Below, in pieces: positions 40,146 through 50,050 of a DNA stretch of 64,000 bases (position 1 is the stretch's first letter; every line of letters begins with the position of its first letter). The position numbers and the translations under genes were made by a program. Under the pieces are notes generated by a model that was given only the letters and a program-made list of their open reading frames with translations, did no database searches and was not told where the DNA came from. Origin of the DNA: Myxococcota bacterium (lineage in GTDB: Bacteria; Myxococcota_A; Bradymonadia; UBA7976; UBA1532). The DNA is taken from NCBI GenBank assembly GCA_963169045.1, contig CAUJDF010000048.1, positions 37,426-101,425 of the forward strand. Direction: 5' to 3'.

Positions 40146-42359
40146 ATGTCCATGAAGCGACGCGATTTTCTCAGGGCGACGCTGGTCTCGGCCGGCGCGC
40201 TGCTCACGGCGGCGGCCTGCGACGACGACGGCGGCGACGACGACGGGAGCGGCGGGGCGGGCGGCGGTGGCGGCGGTGGCGGCGCGGGCGGCGGCGGCGG
40301 CGGCGAGTGCCCGCCGCGGGCGGTCGAGGCCGGCGAACGGTACTTCCCGCAGTCGGTCGCGTCGGGCGATCCGCGCGCCGACGGCTTCATCCTGTGGACG
40401 CGCGTGGTCGACGAGGCGCGCGCCGGCGCCGACGTGCCCGTCGAGCTCGAGCTGGCGCTCGACGAGCAGTTCGCGCAGTGCGTGAGCCTCGACGGCGCCG
40501 CCACACGCGCGCTGACCGCGTCCCCCGCGTCCGACCACTGCGTCAAGGCGCGCGTCGCCGGACTGACCGCCGGCACCACGTACTACTACCGCTTCCTCGT
40601 GCAGGTGGACGGCGCCACGTTCGCCAGCCGCACCGGCCGCGCGAAGACCGCCGCCGCGCCCGACGCCGACGTGCCCGTCCGGTTCGCCGTCGTCTCCTGC
40701 CAGGACTTCAACGGGCGCTACTACAACGTGTACCGGCAGCTCGCCACGATGGACCTGGACTTCTTCGTCCACCTCGGGGACTACATCTACGAGACGACGG
40801 GCGACCGCACGTTCCAGGACACGACGCCCGAGCGCGCGGTCGTGTTCTCGGCGCCGGCGGAGGCGATCGTCTTCAACGCGGGCACCGAGAACGAGTACTT
40901 CGCCGCGAAGTCGCTGAGCAACTACCGGGATCTGTACAAGATCTACCGCGGCGATCCCGACCTGCAGCGCGCGCACGAGCTCTTCCCGATGGTCCCCACG
41001 TGGGACGACCACGAGTTCTCCGACGACTGCTGGGGCGCCACGGCGACCTACTTCGACGGCGCGCAGGACGAGACCGACGTGCAGCGCCGCAAGGCCGCGA
41101 ACCAGGCGTGGTTCGAGTACATGCCGGTCGACTACGAGGCGGGACCGGAGTTCCGCTACGACCCGGCGGCCGACTTCCCCGGCGACCTCGAGATCTTCCG
41201 CGACCTCACGTTCGGGCGGCACGTGCACCTGGTCATGACCGACCTGCGGACGTGGCGCTCGGACCACCTCGTGCCCGAGGACGCCTTCCCCGGGGCCATC
41301 GCGCTCACGCAGGAGCGCATCCAGGCGGTGCAGCCGGACCTGCCCGACTTCCTCGTGCCCTACGTCGACGTCGACACGCACGAAGGTGGCGCCTATGCGC
41401 AGGCGCTGCGCGACGCGGCCGTCCCCGAGGAGGTGGTGCGCGGCCCCATGAGCGTGCCGTTCATCAACGACACGATCGAAGGCGGCGCGCTGCCGCCGAT
41501 CGAGCCCGCCGGGCTGCCGCGCGGGCTCGCGTACCGCGGTCTCTTCAAGATCGCCCGCTACGGCATCATCGGATCGCGCTACCTCGTGTCGGGCCAGGCC
41601 TTCGACCTGTACGCGAAGGTGCTGTGGACGGAGTCGAACGGCCGGAGCGAGCAGGCGATGGGCGAGGACCAGGAGCGCTGGTTCCTCGAGACCATGCGCG
41701 GCTCGGACCGCACCTGGAAGATCTGGGGCAACGAGTACACGCTCACGTCGCGGCGCGTGGACCTGCGCAACTTCGCGCCGGAGGGCTTCCGCGAGCTCTT
41801 CGTGCTGTCGGCCGAGGACTGGGACGGCCTGCCGAACCGTCGCGATCTCGTGCTCGGCCAGCTCGGCGAGGTCGACAACGTCGTCGCGGTCACCGGCGAC
41901 ATCCACGCGTTCTTCGCCGGCACGCCGCGCCCCTCCATGGCGCCGGACCGCAAGATCGTCGAGCTCGTCACGGGCGCCGTCTCGTCGGGCACGTACCAGA
42001 CGTTGCTGACGCGGCAGGCGTCGGCGGATCCCGTGCTCGCGAACAGCGGCGGGCCGGTGCTGGCGAGCATCGCCGAGACGCTGGTCATGGACGATCGCTC
42101 GCGGCCCAACCCGACGCTGGGCTACGCGAAGCTCAGCCTGCACGGTTTCATCAGCATCGTGGCCGACGGCGCGACGCTCGAGGCGACGTTCCACCAGATC
42201 GCCGAGCCGGAGGCGGCGGCGCGCATCGAGGACGCCGCCACGCTCGCGGGGAAGTTCACGCTCGCGCGCTTCAAGGTCGAGGCCGGCGTCCGCGAGCTGT
42301 TCATGCGGCAGGGCGACGCCTGGCGCCGCTGGGATCCCGAAGCCTACGCCTGGGTCTGA
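40146..42359 (+). CDS. phoD: PhoD-family alkaline phosphatase/phosphodiesterase, Tat-exported
   Basis: A 737-residue PhoD-family enzyme. The N-terminus KRRDFLRATLVSAGALLTAAAC combines a twin-arginine signal with a lipobox, so the folded enzyme is probably exported by Tat and lipid-anchored. A Gly-rich linker precedes the family N-domain (VASGDPRADGFILWTRVVDE). Catalytic-domain motifs are AVVSCQDFNG, DFFVHLGDYIYE, PTWDDHEFSDDCWG, IWGNEYTL and AVTGDIHAFF. It releases phosphate from phosphate esters using Ca/Fe. The ATG at 40146 fits the signal. It is well over the roughly 500-580 residues usual for PhoD, with extra segments in the middle. Confidence 0.88.
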   Translation: MSMKRRDFLRATLVSAGALLTAAACDDDGGDDDGSGGAGGGGGGGGAGGGGGGECPPRAVEAGERYFPQSVASGDPRADGFILWTRVVDEARAGADVPVELELALDEQFAQCVSLDGAATRALTASPASDHCVKARVAGLTAGTTYYYRFLVQVDGATFASRTGRAKTAAAPDADVPVRFAVVSCQDFNGRYYNVYRQLATMDLDFFVHLGDYIYETTGDRTFQDTTPERAVVFSAPAEAIVFNAGTENEYFAAKSLSNYRDLYKIYRGDPDLQRAHELFPMVPTWDDHEFSDDCWGATATYFDGAQDETDVQRRKAANQAWFEYMPVDYEAGPEFRYDPAADFPGDLEIFRDLTFGRHVHLVMTDLRTWRSDHLVPEDAFPGAIALTQERIQAVQPDLPDFLVPYVDVDTHEGGAYAQALRDAAVPEEVVRGPMSVPFINDTIEGGALPPIEPAGLPRGLAYRGLFKIARYGIIGSRYLVSGQAFDLYAKVLWTESNGRSEQAMGEDQERWFLETMRGSDRTWKIWGNEYTLTSRRVDLRNFAPEGFRELFVLSAEDWDGLPNRRDLVLGQLGEVDNVVAVTGDIHAFFAGTPRPSMAPDRKIVELVTGAVSSGTYQTLLTRQASADPVLANSGGPVLASIAETLVMDDRSRPNPTLGYAKLSLHGFISIVADGATLEATFHQIAEPEAAARIEDAATLAGKFTLARFKVEAGVRELFMRQGDAWRRWDPEAYAWV

Positions 42360-42362
42360 CGG

Positions 42363-43898
42363 TCAGCGCCGCTCGCCGAGCACCTGTCGGTCGCCGAGGG
42401 GCTGGGCGGGGCGGTTGTTGTGGTCGTACCGGGCCGTGAACGCCGCGAGCTGCCCGGGATCGGCCGCGACGGGCGTCTTCATCACGAACCAGCGCACGCC
42501 CTCGGCGCAGGGGGGCGTCGTCAGCGAGCCATCGTAGCGCCAGGCGGCGCGGTCGGCGGGCAGCAGCGCCGACGGGTCGAGCTCCGGGGGCGGCGGCGGC
42601 GCGCCGGCCTCCCCGTCGGGCGCCGGCAGCTGCGCGAAGAGCGCGCCGAGCGCCAGGTTCATCTCGCCGGGCTCGAAGAAGACGCCGACCACCGCCAGCG
42701 CGCCGGCGCCGTCGCGGTGCACGAGGTGCATCTCGAGCGGATAGCTCGCGCCCTGCACGGTGTGCTCGCTCGACGCGTGGAAGTGCAGTTGCACGAGCTC
42801 CCAATCCGAGTCGCCGACCGTCATCCGGTTCCCCGGCTCGAAGCTCGCCTGGAGGGTGTGCCCGTTGTCGACGAGGTCCACCGAGGCCGTCGCGTACTCG
42901 AATTCGGGCGCCTCGGCGGGCGGCACGTCGGGGATGTCGATGGGCGACTGGGCTTGCCCTTCGCCGCAGGTGGACCAGACGGGCGAGAGCTCCGCCCAGT
43001 GCTCGGGGCCCGTCTCGCCGTCGTAGCTCCAGTGCGGCCCCTCGACGTGGCGGCCGTGGAGCGGCTGCGTGGGGCGCGCCGTGCCTTCGAAGAGCCCGGT
43101 GAAGGCGGCGATCTGGTCCGCGGAGGCGTAGATGGGCTCGGACATCACGAACCAGCTCACGCCTTCGGCGCACGGCGGCGTGGTCAGGGAGCCGTCGTAG
43201 CGCCACGAGGCGTGGCCCGCCGGCAGGAGCCCGGCGGCATCGACCGTCGCGGTGGGGACGTCGGCCGTCTCGCCGGCCTCGGTCGGCAGGTGGGCCCGGA
43301 TCACCTCGAGCGTTTCGTTGGCCTCGCCCTCGACGACGAAGACGCCCGCCACGGCGAGCGCGCCGGCGTCGTCGCGATGCACGAAGTGCAGCTCCATCGG
43401 CAGCGGGATGCCTTCGACGGTGTGCTCGCTCTGGGCGTGGTAGTGGAACTGCACCAGCGTCCACGTCCGCTCGCCGACCGTCAGCGTGCTGCCCGGCGCG
43501 TAGTCGACCTGGACCGTGTGCCCGTTGTTGACCAGGTCCAGCGGGCTCTCCGCGTAGTCGAAGCGCATCTCGGGGTGGTTGGACGGCGCGACCTCGAGCG
43601 AGAGGTCGATCGGCGACTGCTCGGTGCCGTCGCGGCAGGCGGCCCACTCGGGCGAGAGGTCGCCCCAGTGCTCGGGACCGGTCTCGCCCTCGTACGTCCA
43701 GTGCGGCGCGTGCTGACCGCCGTGGCCGCCCGCGCCGCCGTGGCCGCCTGCGCCGCCGTGACCGCCCGCGCCGCCGTGACCGCCCTCCGCCCCGGCTCCG
43801 CCGTCGCCTCCCGCGCCGCCGTCGCCGCCGGACTCGCCGCATCCCGCCGCCCCCAACGCCAGCGCACACGCCAGCGTCCACGCGATCCTCGTCGCCAT
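42363..43898 (-). CDS. Double alpha-carbonic anhydrase lipoprotein
   Basis: A 511-residue lipoprotein (LGAAGC) with a Gly/His-rich linker (GGHGGAGG repeats, residues about 27-62) and two complete alpha-carbonic anhydrase domains. Domain 1 has NNGHTVQV, QFHYHAQSEHTVEG, MELHFVHRD and SLTTPPC. Domain 2 has DNGHTLQA, QLHFHASSEHTVQG, MEMHLVHRD and SLTTPPC. Each set contains the three Zn-binding His, the shuttle His and the gate Thr, so both domains look active in CO2 hydration in the periplasm. The start at MATRIAWTL gives the signal. It is convergent with phoD, 3 bases apart. Confidence 0.92.
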   Translation of the reverse strand: MATRIAWTLACALALGAAGCGESGGDGGAGGDGGAGAEGGHGGAGGHGGAGGHGGAGGHGGQHAPHWTYEGETGPEHWGDLSPEWAACRDGTEQSPIDLSLEVAPSNHPEMRFDYAESPLDLVNNGHTVQVDYAPGSTLTVGERTWTLVQFHYHAQSEHTVEGIPLPMELHFVHRDDAGALAVAGVFVVEGEANETLEVIRAHLPTEAGETADVPTATVDAAGLLPAGHASWRYDGSLTTPPCAEGVSWFVMSEPIYASADQIAAFTGLFEGTARPTQPLHGRHVEGPHWSYDGETGPEHWAELSPVWSTCGEGQAQSPIDIPDVPPAEAPEFEYATASVDLVDNGHTLQASFEPGNRMTVGDSDWELVQLHFHASSEHTVQGASYPLEMHLVHRDGAGALAVVGVFFEPGEMNLALGALFAQLPAPDGEAGAPPPPPELDPSALLPADRAAWRYDGSLTTPPCAEGVRWFVMKTPVAADPGQLAAFTARYDHNNRPAQPLGDRQVLGERR

Positions 43899-43987
43899 CC
43901 CCGCATTCCCCTTGTCGAGACCTGCCGCGCCAGCCGCCGGGCGGCGAGGATAGGAAGCGGAAGCGCGCCGGCGCAAGGCGGCGGATG

Positions 43988-45202
43988 CTACGGGGCGGCG
44001 GCGAGGCGCTCGCGGACGGCGCGGGCCATCGAGGCGATGCCGCGCTGGCGCCCGGCCATCTTGACGAGCAGGACGTTCGGGAACTGGTCGGCCAGCTTCT
44101 GGTACGGCGTGCTGACGCTGTGGTCGAGGACGGTGCCGCCCCAGATCACGACGATGTCGGCGCCGGCGAGGTGCCTGCGGGCCTCGTTCTCGAGGACGGT
44201 CGCGTCGCCGCGCACGAAGCGCAGGTCGAGCTCGGGGAGGTCGCGCGAGAAGCGGCCGAGCTCGGCGCGGGTGTCGTCGGCGCCGCCGACGATGACGAGG
44301 CGGCGACGGTCGGCGGCGAGGCAGGCGCGGCGCATCATCGCGAACTCACGGCGGTTGTCGCTGCCGGCGCACACCTCGCACTCCTCGGGCGCGGTCGGGA
44401 CGACGTCGACGCCCTCGTCGGCGGCGAGCGCGCGGCAGCGGGCGTCGTCGCAGACGCGGCGGACGTACCGCTGTATCAGCTTCTCGAGGTCGCGTCCGCG
44501 GCGGACGGAGAGCAGCTCGAGGATGCGGGGGGCGACGCCCGGCCGGGCGAGCAGCGCGCGCAGGGCGGCCGCCTGTGTCTCGGAGCGGTGCAGGCCGGCC
44601 GACGTGAGGCGCGCGCCGAGCGGGTCGGGCGGGGGCGGGATGCCGGCGGCGGCCTCGCGGGCCGGGCGGTGCGTGGCGGGCGTCGGCGCGCGCTGCGCCT
44701 CGAGGGCGGCGATCGTCTCGTCGCGCGCGCGGAGCTCGGCGCGCAGGCGTTCGGCCTCCTTCGCGTAGAACCGCCACGTCCCCTCGCCGGCGGCGTCGGG
44801 CGGGGGCGAAGGCGCGGTGTCTGCGGCGGCGAGCGTCCCCGCAGCGGGCGCCGCGCCGGACGTCTCGTCGAGCGGCGGCGGGGCGGGGGCGCGGTTTCCT
44901 TCGGAGACCACGGGGGCGCGGTTTCCTTCGGAGACCACGGGGGCGCGGTTTCCTTCGGAAACCACGGGGGCGCGGTTTCCTTCGGAAACCACGGGGGCGC
45001 GGTTTCCTTCGGAAACCACGGATCTTCGCGCCTTGCGCGGCGGACCGAGCTCCCCGGCCCGGTAAGCGACCTTCGCCTCCTCGACGAGCTGCGGGAAGAG
45101 CTCGCGGCTGCCCGTCCGCCCCGGCACGCGCTTCTTCACGAGCCAGCGATCGAGCCGCTCGAGAGAGATGCCCAGCGCCTCGGCGAGCTCCCGGTCGTCC
45201 AC
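43988..45202 (-). CDS. DUF2325-domain protein with HTH and nonapeptide repeats
   Basis: A 404-residue protein. Residues 1-40 resemble a helix-turn-helix (ELAEALGISLERLDRWLVKK). Residues 62-106 are five exact copies of VVSEGNRAP. A charged coiled-coil segment follows (FYAKEAERLRAELRARDETI), then cysteine pairs (CDDARC, CEVC) that may bind metal. The C-terminal ~100 residues match DUF2325 (LVIVGGADDTRAELGRFSRD, ADIVVIWGGTVLDHSVSTPY). The GTG at 45202 has GGAGG six bases upstream. Function unknown; DNA binding is inferred from the first domain. Divergent from the glycosyltransferase gene. Confidence 0.75.
   Translation of the reverse strand: MDDRELAEALGISLERLDRWLVKKRVPGRTGSRELFPQLVEEAKVAYRAGELGPPRKARRSVVSEGNRAPVVSEGNRAPVVSEGNRAPVVSEGNRAPVVSEGNRAPAPPPLDETSGAAPAAGTLAAADTAPSPPPDAAGEGTWRFYAKEAERLRAELRARDETIAALEAQRAPTPATHRPAREAAAGIPPPPDPLGARLTSAGLHRSETQAAALRALLARPGVAPRILELLSVRRGRDLEKLIQRYVRRVCDDARCRALAADEGVDVVPTAPEECEVCAGSDNRREFAMMRRACLAADRRRLVIVGGADDTRAELGRFSRDLPELDLRFVRGDATVLENEARRHLAGADIVVIWGGTVLDHSVSTPYQKLADQFPNVLLVKMAGRQRGIASMARAVRERLAAAP
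44885..45019. repeat. Five tandem 27-bp repeats encoding VVSEGNRAP
   Basis: Five contiguous 27-bp units, each beginning GGGGGCGCGGTTTCCTTCGG on the plus strand, lie within the DUF2325 gene. Units 3-5 contain the perfect inverted repeat GGTTTCC-TTC-GGAAACC. Units 1-2 differ at one base that is synonymous (GTT to GTC on the coding strand), so the peptide is unchanged. Copy number could vary without frame loss. Confidence 0.9.
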
Positions 45203-45274
45203 GCGTCCTCCGCGTCCAAAGGAGCGCCAGGGTACCACTTGTGCGAGGCCGCGCGGCGCTGCTACACGCACCGC

Positions 45275-46348
45275 ATGCGCATCCTCTACGGCGTCGTCGG
45301 CGACGGCATGGGCCACGCCATCCGCACCAGCGTGGTCCTGCCGAAGCTGCTCGAGTGGGGCCACGAGATCCAGATCGTCGCCTCGGGGAGGGCCTACGAC
45401 TTCCTCACCGCGCGGTTCACGGGCGTGAACCGCATCTGGGGGATGTCGATGGTCATGGAGGACAACGAGGTCAGCAAGCGCGGCACCGCGGCGGAGCTCC
45501 TGCGCGGCGCCGCCGCCGGCTGGCCCGAGAACGTGCGGCGCTACTTCGAGATGGCCGACGCGTTCCGGCCCGACGTGGTCGTCTCCGACTTCGAGACATG
45601 GTCGGCGCTGTACGGCCACAACCACCAGATCCCGGTGATCTGCGTCGACAACATCCAGGCCGTGCGGCGGCTGTGGCATCCGCCCGAGATCCTGCGCGGC
45701 CGCAAGGCCGAGTGGCGCCTCGCCAAGAGCATCATCAAGGCGAAGATCCCGACCGCCTGGCGCTACGTCGTCACCAGCTTCTTCGACGCCCCGCCGCGGA
45801 AGGAGCGCACCACCGTCGTGCCGCCCATCCTGCGCGACGAGATCCTGGCGGCGCGGCCCGGTGACGGCGACCACGTGCTCGTGTACCAGACGAGCCCGAC
45901 GTTCCAGGACCTGCCCGCGGTGCTGAAGCAGTTCGGCGACGTGCCGTTCCGCGTGTACGGCCTGCGCCGCGACCTGAAGGCGCCCGAGGTCGACGGCAAC
46001 CTCACGTTCCTGCCGTTCTCGGAGGCGGGCTTCGTCGCCGACCTCGCCTCGAGCCGCGGCGTGATCTGCTCGGCGGGCTTCACGCTGCTCGGCGAGGCGC
46101 TGCACCTGCGCAAGCCGGTGCTGGCGACGCCGGTGCGCGGGCAGTTCGAGCAGGTCATGAACGCGCGCTACGTCGAGCACCTCGGCTACGGCCTGCAGGA
46201 CGAGGCGCTCGACGAGCTCGGCGTCCGCACCTTCCTCGACCACCTGCCGCAGTACCGCGCCCGCCTCGCCGAGTACCCGCAGCGAGACAACGCGCAGCTG
46301 TTCGACACGCTGCTCGGGCTCTTCGAGCTGCTCCAGTCCGGGCTCTGA
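45275..46348 (+). CDS. Glycosyltransferase, GT28/MurG-like (MJ1255 type)
   Basis: A 357-residue GT-B-fold transferase. The N-terminal GVVGDGMGHAIRTSVVL is the acceptor-side loop of MJ1255/VC2487-type proteins, followed by FRPDVVVSDFETWSALYGHN and IPVICVDNIQAVRR. The C-terminal half has LVYQTSPTFQDLPAVL and the nucleotide-sugar site VICSAGFTLLGEALHLRKPV with LATPVRGQFEQVMNARYVEH. It probably transfers a UDP- or GDP-linked sugar on the cytoplasmic face; neither donor nor acceptor can be read from sequence. It is divergent from the DUF2325 gene, 72 bases apart. Confidence 0.85.
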   Translation: MRILYGVVGDGMGHAIRTSVVLPKLLEWGHEIQIVASGRAYDFLTARFTGVNRIWGMSMVMEDNEVSKRGTAAELLRGAAAGWPENVRRYFEMADAFRPDVVVSDFETWSALYGHNHQIPVICVDNIQAVRRLWHPPEILRGRKAEWRLAKSIIKAKIPTAWRYVVTSFFDAPPRKERTTVVPPILRDEILAARPGDGDHVLVYQTSPTFQDLPAVLKQFGDVPFRVYGLRRDLKAPEVDGNLTFLPFSEAGFVADLASSRGVICSAGFTLLGEALHLRKPVLATPVRGQFEQVMNARYVEHLGYGLQDEALDELGVRTFLDHLPQYRARLAEYPQRDNAQLFDTLLGLFELLQSGL

Positions 46349-46409
46349 CCGCCGGGAATCCCGCCCGCCGCCTCCCGTGTTCATGCCGGACGCGACAGGA
46401 GGTGTGACG

Positions 46410-47186
46410 ATGGTTCGCGACATCGGGCGCACGGTGCGCCTGCTGTTCGCGGGCGCGCTCGCCGTGGCCGCGTTGCCCGGGTGCGCCCGCGCCGACGGGA
46501 AGGGCAAGGAGGAGGTCACCACCCGCCTCGAGCAGACGCTCGGGGGCCGGCGCGTCGAGCTCGAGCGGCGTCTCGCCGACGGCGTCGAGCGGCTGGCGCT
46601 GACGATCGACGGCGAGAAGGTGCCGGTGGGGTCGACGGCCGACGTCGAGAGAGCGTTGAAGGAACGCGGGCTTCCGCCGCTCGCGCACCCGCTCGGGGGC
46701 CTCGGGCCCACGGCGATCGCGGTGAACGCCGGCGGCTTCCTCGGTGTGGAGCTGGCCCCGGTGCCCGACGCGCTGCGCGAGCACCTGAGGCTCGGCGCGC
46801 GCGAAGGCGCGCTGGTGGTCGGCGTGCTCGAGGGGTCGCCCGCCGAGAAGGCCGGGCTCGCCGTGAACGACGTCCTGCTGAACGTGGAGTCGCCGCGCGG
46901 GCGGCCCGCGGGCAGCGAAGCCCCCGACATCACCGACTTCATCCGCAGTCGGAAGGCCGGCGAGACGCTCACGGTGCGGCGCGTCCACCGCGGCGAGCGC
47001 GGCCAGGTGGAGGCGACGCTGGGCGAGCGTCCCGCCGATCTGCACGCCGGCCGTCCGCCGGCCGGGCGACGCGGGCTCGGTCAGGATCCCGCGGAGATGC
47101 GCGATCTGATGGACGAGATGATGCGGCGGATGATGCGCGACCGCGATCTGGCGCCGCCCCGCGGCTGGGGCGGCACCGACATCTGA
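46410..47186 (+). CDS. PDZ-domain lipoprotein
   Basis: A 258-residue protein with AGGAGGTG upstream of its ATG and a signal ending AVAALPGC, so a lipoprotein. A central PDZ-like domain (about residues 105-210) shows GGFLGVELAPVPDALREHL, ALVVGVLEGSPAEKAGLAVN, DVLLNVESPRG and the AGETLTVRRVHRG strand. No protease domain accompanies it. The tail is Met/Arg-rich (EMRDLMDEMMRRMMRDRD). PDZ domains bind protein C-termini in the envelope; the partner is unknown. It is convergent with the next gene with 1 base between stops. Confidence 0.8.
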   Translation: MVRDIGRTVRLLFAGALAVAALPGCARADGKGKEEVTTRLEQTLGGRRVELERRLADGVERLALTIDGEKVPVGSTADVERALKERGLPPLAHPLGGLGPTAIAVNAGGFLGVELAPVPDALREHLRLGAREGALVVGVLEGSPAEKAGLAVNDVLLNVESPRGRPAGSEAPDITDFIRSRKAGETLTVRRVHRGERGQVEATLGERPADLHAGRPPAGRRGLGQDPAEMRDLMDEMMRRMMRDRDLAPPRGWGGTDI

Positions 47187-47187
47187 C

Positions 47188-47967
47188 TCACTCCGGGCGC
47201 GGCAGGTACAGATCGGCGAGGCCCTGAAGGACGTTGCGCGCCGACTGGAGCGGCATCTGGCCGCAGCCGGTGGTGGCGTGCGCGAACGTCATGCCGCCCG
47301 CCTCGAGCGTCATCTCCTCGAAGACGTCGGCGGGCGCCGGGCAGAGCTCGCCCTCCTGGTCGAGCAGGGCGATGAGCGCCGGATCGCTGAGGACGACGGC
47401 GGCGCGCTGGAGGTCCTCGCCGAGGATCTCGGCCTCGCGGACACCGCCGCCGGCGTCGCCGAAGTAGTCGACGCGGAAGCGGCCGCCGGCCGTGAGCTCG
47501 AAGAATCCCTCGCAGTCCTCTCCGGGCGCGCACGGCCCCGCCGCACGGCGAAGCTCGAAGCGCGCGAAGGAGCCGGGGGCGCCCCCCTCGCCGCCGCTTC
47601 CGCCTTCGCCGCCGACGCCACCGGCGCCGCCGCTTCCGCCTTCGCCGCCGCGTCCGCCTTCGCCGCCGACGCCACCGGCGCCGCCGACGCCACCGGCGCC
47701 GCCGCTTCCGCCGGCGCCGCCTTGACCGCCGCCGCCACCGGCACCGCCGCTTCCGCCTTCCCCGCCGACGCCACCGGCGCCGCCTTGACCGCCGGCGCCA
47801 CCGACACCGCCGGCGCCACCGACACCGCCGACGCCACCGGCACCGCCCGCGCCGCCGGCGCCGCCGATACCGCCGGCGCCGCCCGCACCACCCTGACCGC
47901 CGTCGCCGTCGTCGTCACAGGCGACCAGCGCCAGCGCGAGCCCGAGCCCCAACCACCACGCGCGCAT
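47188..47967 (-). CDS. Gly-rich low-complexity lipoprotein
   Basis: A 259-residue lipoprotein (signal MRAWWLGLGLALALVAC) with GGAGG-type start signals upstream. Residues about 22-135 are a Gly-Gly-X repeat (GGAGG, GGVGG, GGEGG, GGSGG) that likely forms a flexible surface linker. The remaining ~125 residues form a small beta-rich domain with four cysteines (PCAPGEDCEGFFELTAGGRF, LCPAPADVFEEMTL, TTGCGQMPL), probably disulfide-bonded. The family is not recognised. The repeats resemble mycobacterial PGRS only in composition. Confidence 0.75.
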   Translation of the reverse strand: MRAWWLGLGLALALVACDDDGDGGQGGAGGAGGIGGAGGAGGAGGVGGVGGAGGVGGAGGQGGAGGVGGEGGSGGAGGGGGQGGAGGSGGAGGVGGAGGVGGEGGRGGEGGSGGAGGVGGEGGSGGEGGAPGSFARFELRRAAGPCAPGEDCEGFFELTAGGRFRVDYFGDAGGGVREAEILGEDLQRAAVVLSDPALIALLDQEGELCPAPADVFEEMTLEAGGMTFAHATTGCGQMPLQSARNVLQGLADLYLPRPE

Positions 47968-47978
47968 CGCTCCTCCTC

Positions 47979-48533
47979 CTACGCCGCCGGACGCCCGGTC
48001 GCCGCCCGCTCCATCGCGTCGAGCAGCGTCAGCGCCGCGCCCGTGAGCACGCCGAACCGGATCTCCGGGTGATGCTTCAAGAAGTATTTCGCGAGCCACC
48101 CGAGCGAGTCGATGTCGAACGCCACGGCCACGTGCAGCAACGTCGCCCGGCCGCCGTCGAGCGGGTCGAGCTCGTAGCGCACGAGCACGTTGCGCGGCTC
48201 CCCCTGCACCCAGCGCAGCTCGAGGCGCCGCCCCGGATCGCGGTGCACCGTCGCGTCGAACGCGAAGCCCACCGAGAACAGCGCGATGCGGAAGCGGAGC
48301 TGGAGCGCGAGGCGATCGCCCGTGCGGTCGACGCGGTGCACCATCGGCACCCGCCCGCCGTAGCTCTCGACGTCGTCGAGCAGCGTCCACAAGCGCGCCG
48401 GCGGCGCGTCGATCCGCGCCGCCGCCAGGGCGCCGGTCGGCTCGCCGCGCTCGTCGAGCAGGAGACGGATCAACGGTCCCCGGTGCCGCAGGACCTCTTC
48501 GGCGGAGAACGGGCGCTCGGGGATGTCGGGCAT
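47979..48533 (-). CDS. SRPBCC/START-like protein
   Basis: A 184-residue protein with the SRPBCC (polyketide cyclase-like) fold: ALAAARIDAPPARLWTLLDD, VESYGGRVPMVHRVDR, FDATVHRDPGRRLELRWVQG and a long C-terminal helix, FGVLTGAALTLLDAMERAA. Such domains bind a hydrophobic ligand in a deep pocket. No signal peptide is visible, so it is probably cytoplasmic. It precedes the Gly-rich lipoprotein by 11 bases and follows a candidate terminator. Confidence 0.8.
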   Translation of the reverse strand: MPDIPERPFSAEEVLRHRGPLIRLLLDERGEPTGALAAARIDAPPARLWTLLDDVESYGGRVPMVHRVDRTGDRLALQLRFRIALFSVGFAFDATVHRDPGRRLELRWVQGEPRNVLVRYELDPLDGGRATLLHVAVAFDIDSLGWLAKYFLKHHPEIRFGVLTGAALTLLDAMERAATGRPAA

Positions 48534-48545
48534 GGCCGCGCATTT

Positions 48546-48562
48546 CGCCCCGCCGCGGGGCG
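48546..48562 (-). terminator. GC-rich hairpin between two minus-strand genes
   Basis: CGCCCC-GCCGC-GGGGCG is a perfect 6-bp stem with a 5-base loop, placed just after the stop of the Cys-rich lipoprotein gene (48567) and 12 bases before the SRPBCC start. No T-run follows, so termination or partial attenuation is only a possibility. Confidence 0.35.
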
Positions 48563-48566
48563 TGCG

Positions 48567-49850
<1,284 letters not shown>

Positions 49851-50050
49851 CTCGACTCTCCCCATTCCGAAGACGTGACGGGGCGCCCCCGGTGCAAGGC
49901 GGGCGCCATCGAGGAAAGCCCTTTTGTTGCAATGACTTGCGGAGGTGGCCGGCAGGATTCCGAGGGGGCGGAGCGTGAATTTCCGTCGCCGGCGGACGGG
50001 CGGCGCGACGACGCTTGCCAGCGGGCGCGAGACGCGGCACCGTCCGGCCC

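Noticed and set aside
44885..45019. 27-bp tandem repeats as a CRISPR or minisatellite in non-coding DNA
   Set aside because: The repeats are contiguous without spacers and lie in frame in a well-supported coding gene with synonymous variation.
47571..47920. Relationship of the Gly-rich lipoprotein to mycobacterial PE_PGRS proteins
   Set aside because: Only the GGX composition is shared; there is no PE domain, and the protein has a lipoprotein signal.
49917..49938. Sigma-54 promoter upstream of bcp
   Set aside because: The AT-rich patch lacks the GG and GC dinucleotides at the spacing required for -24/-12 elements.
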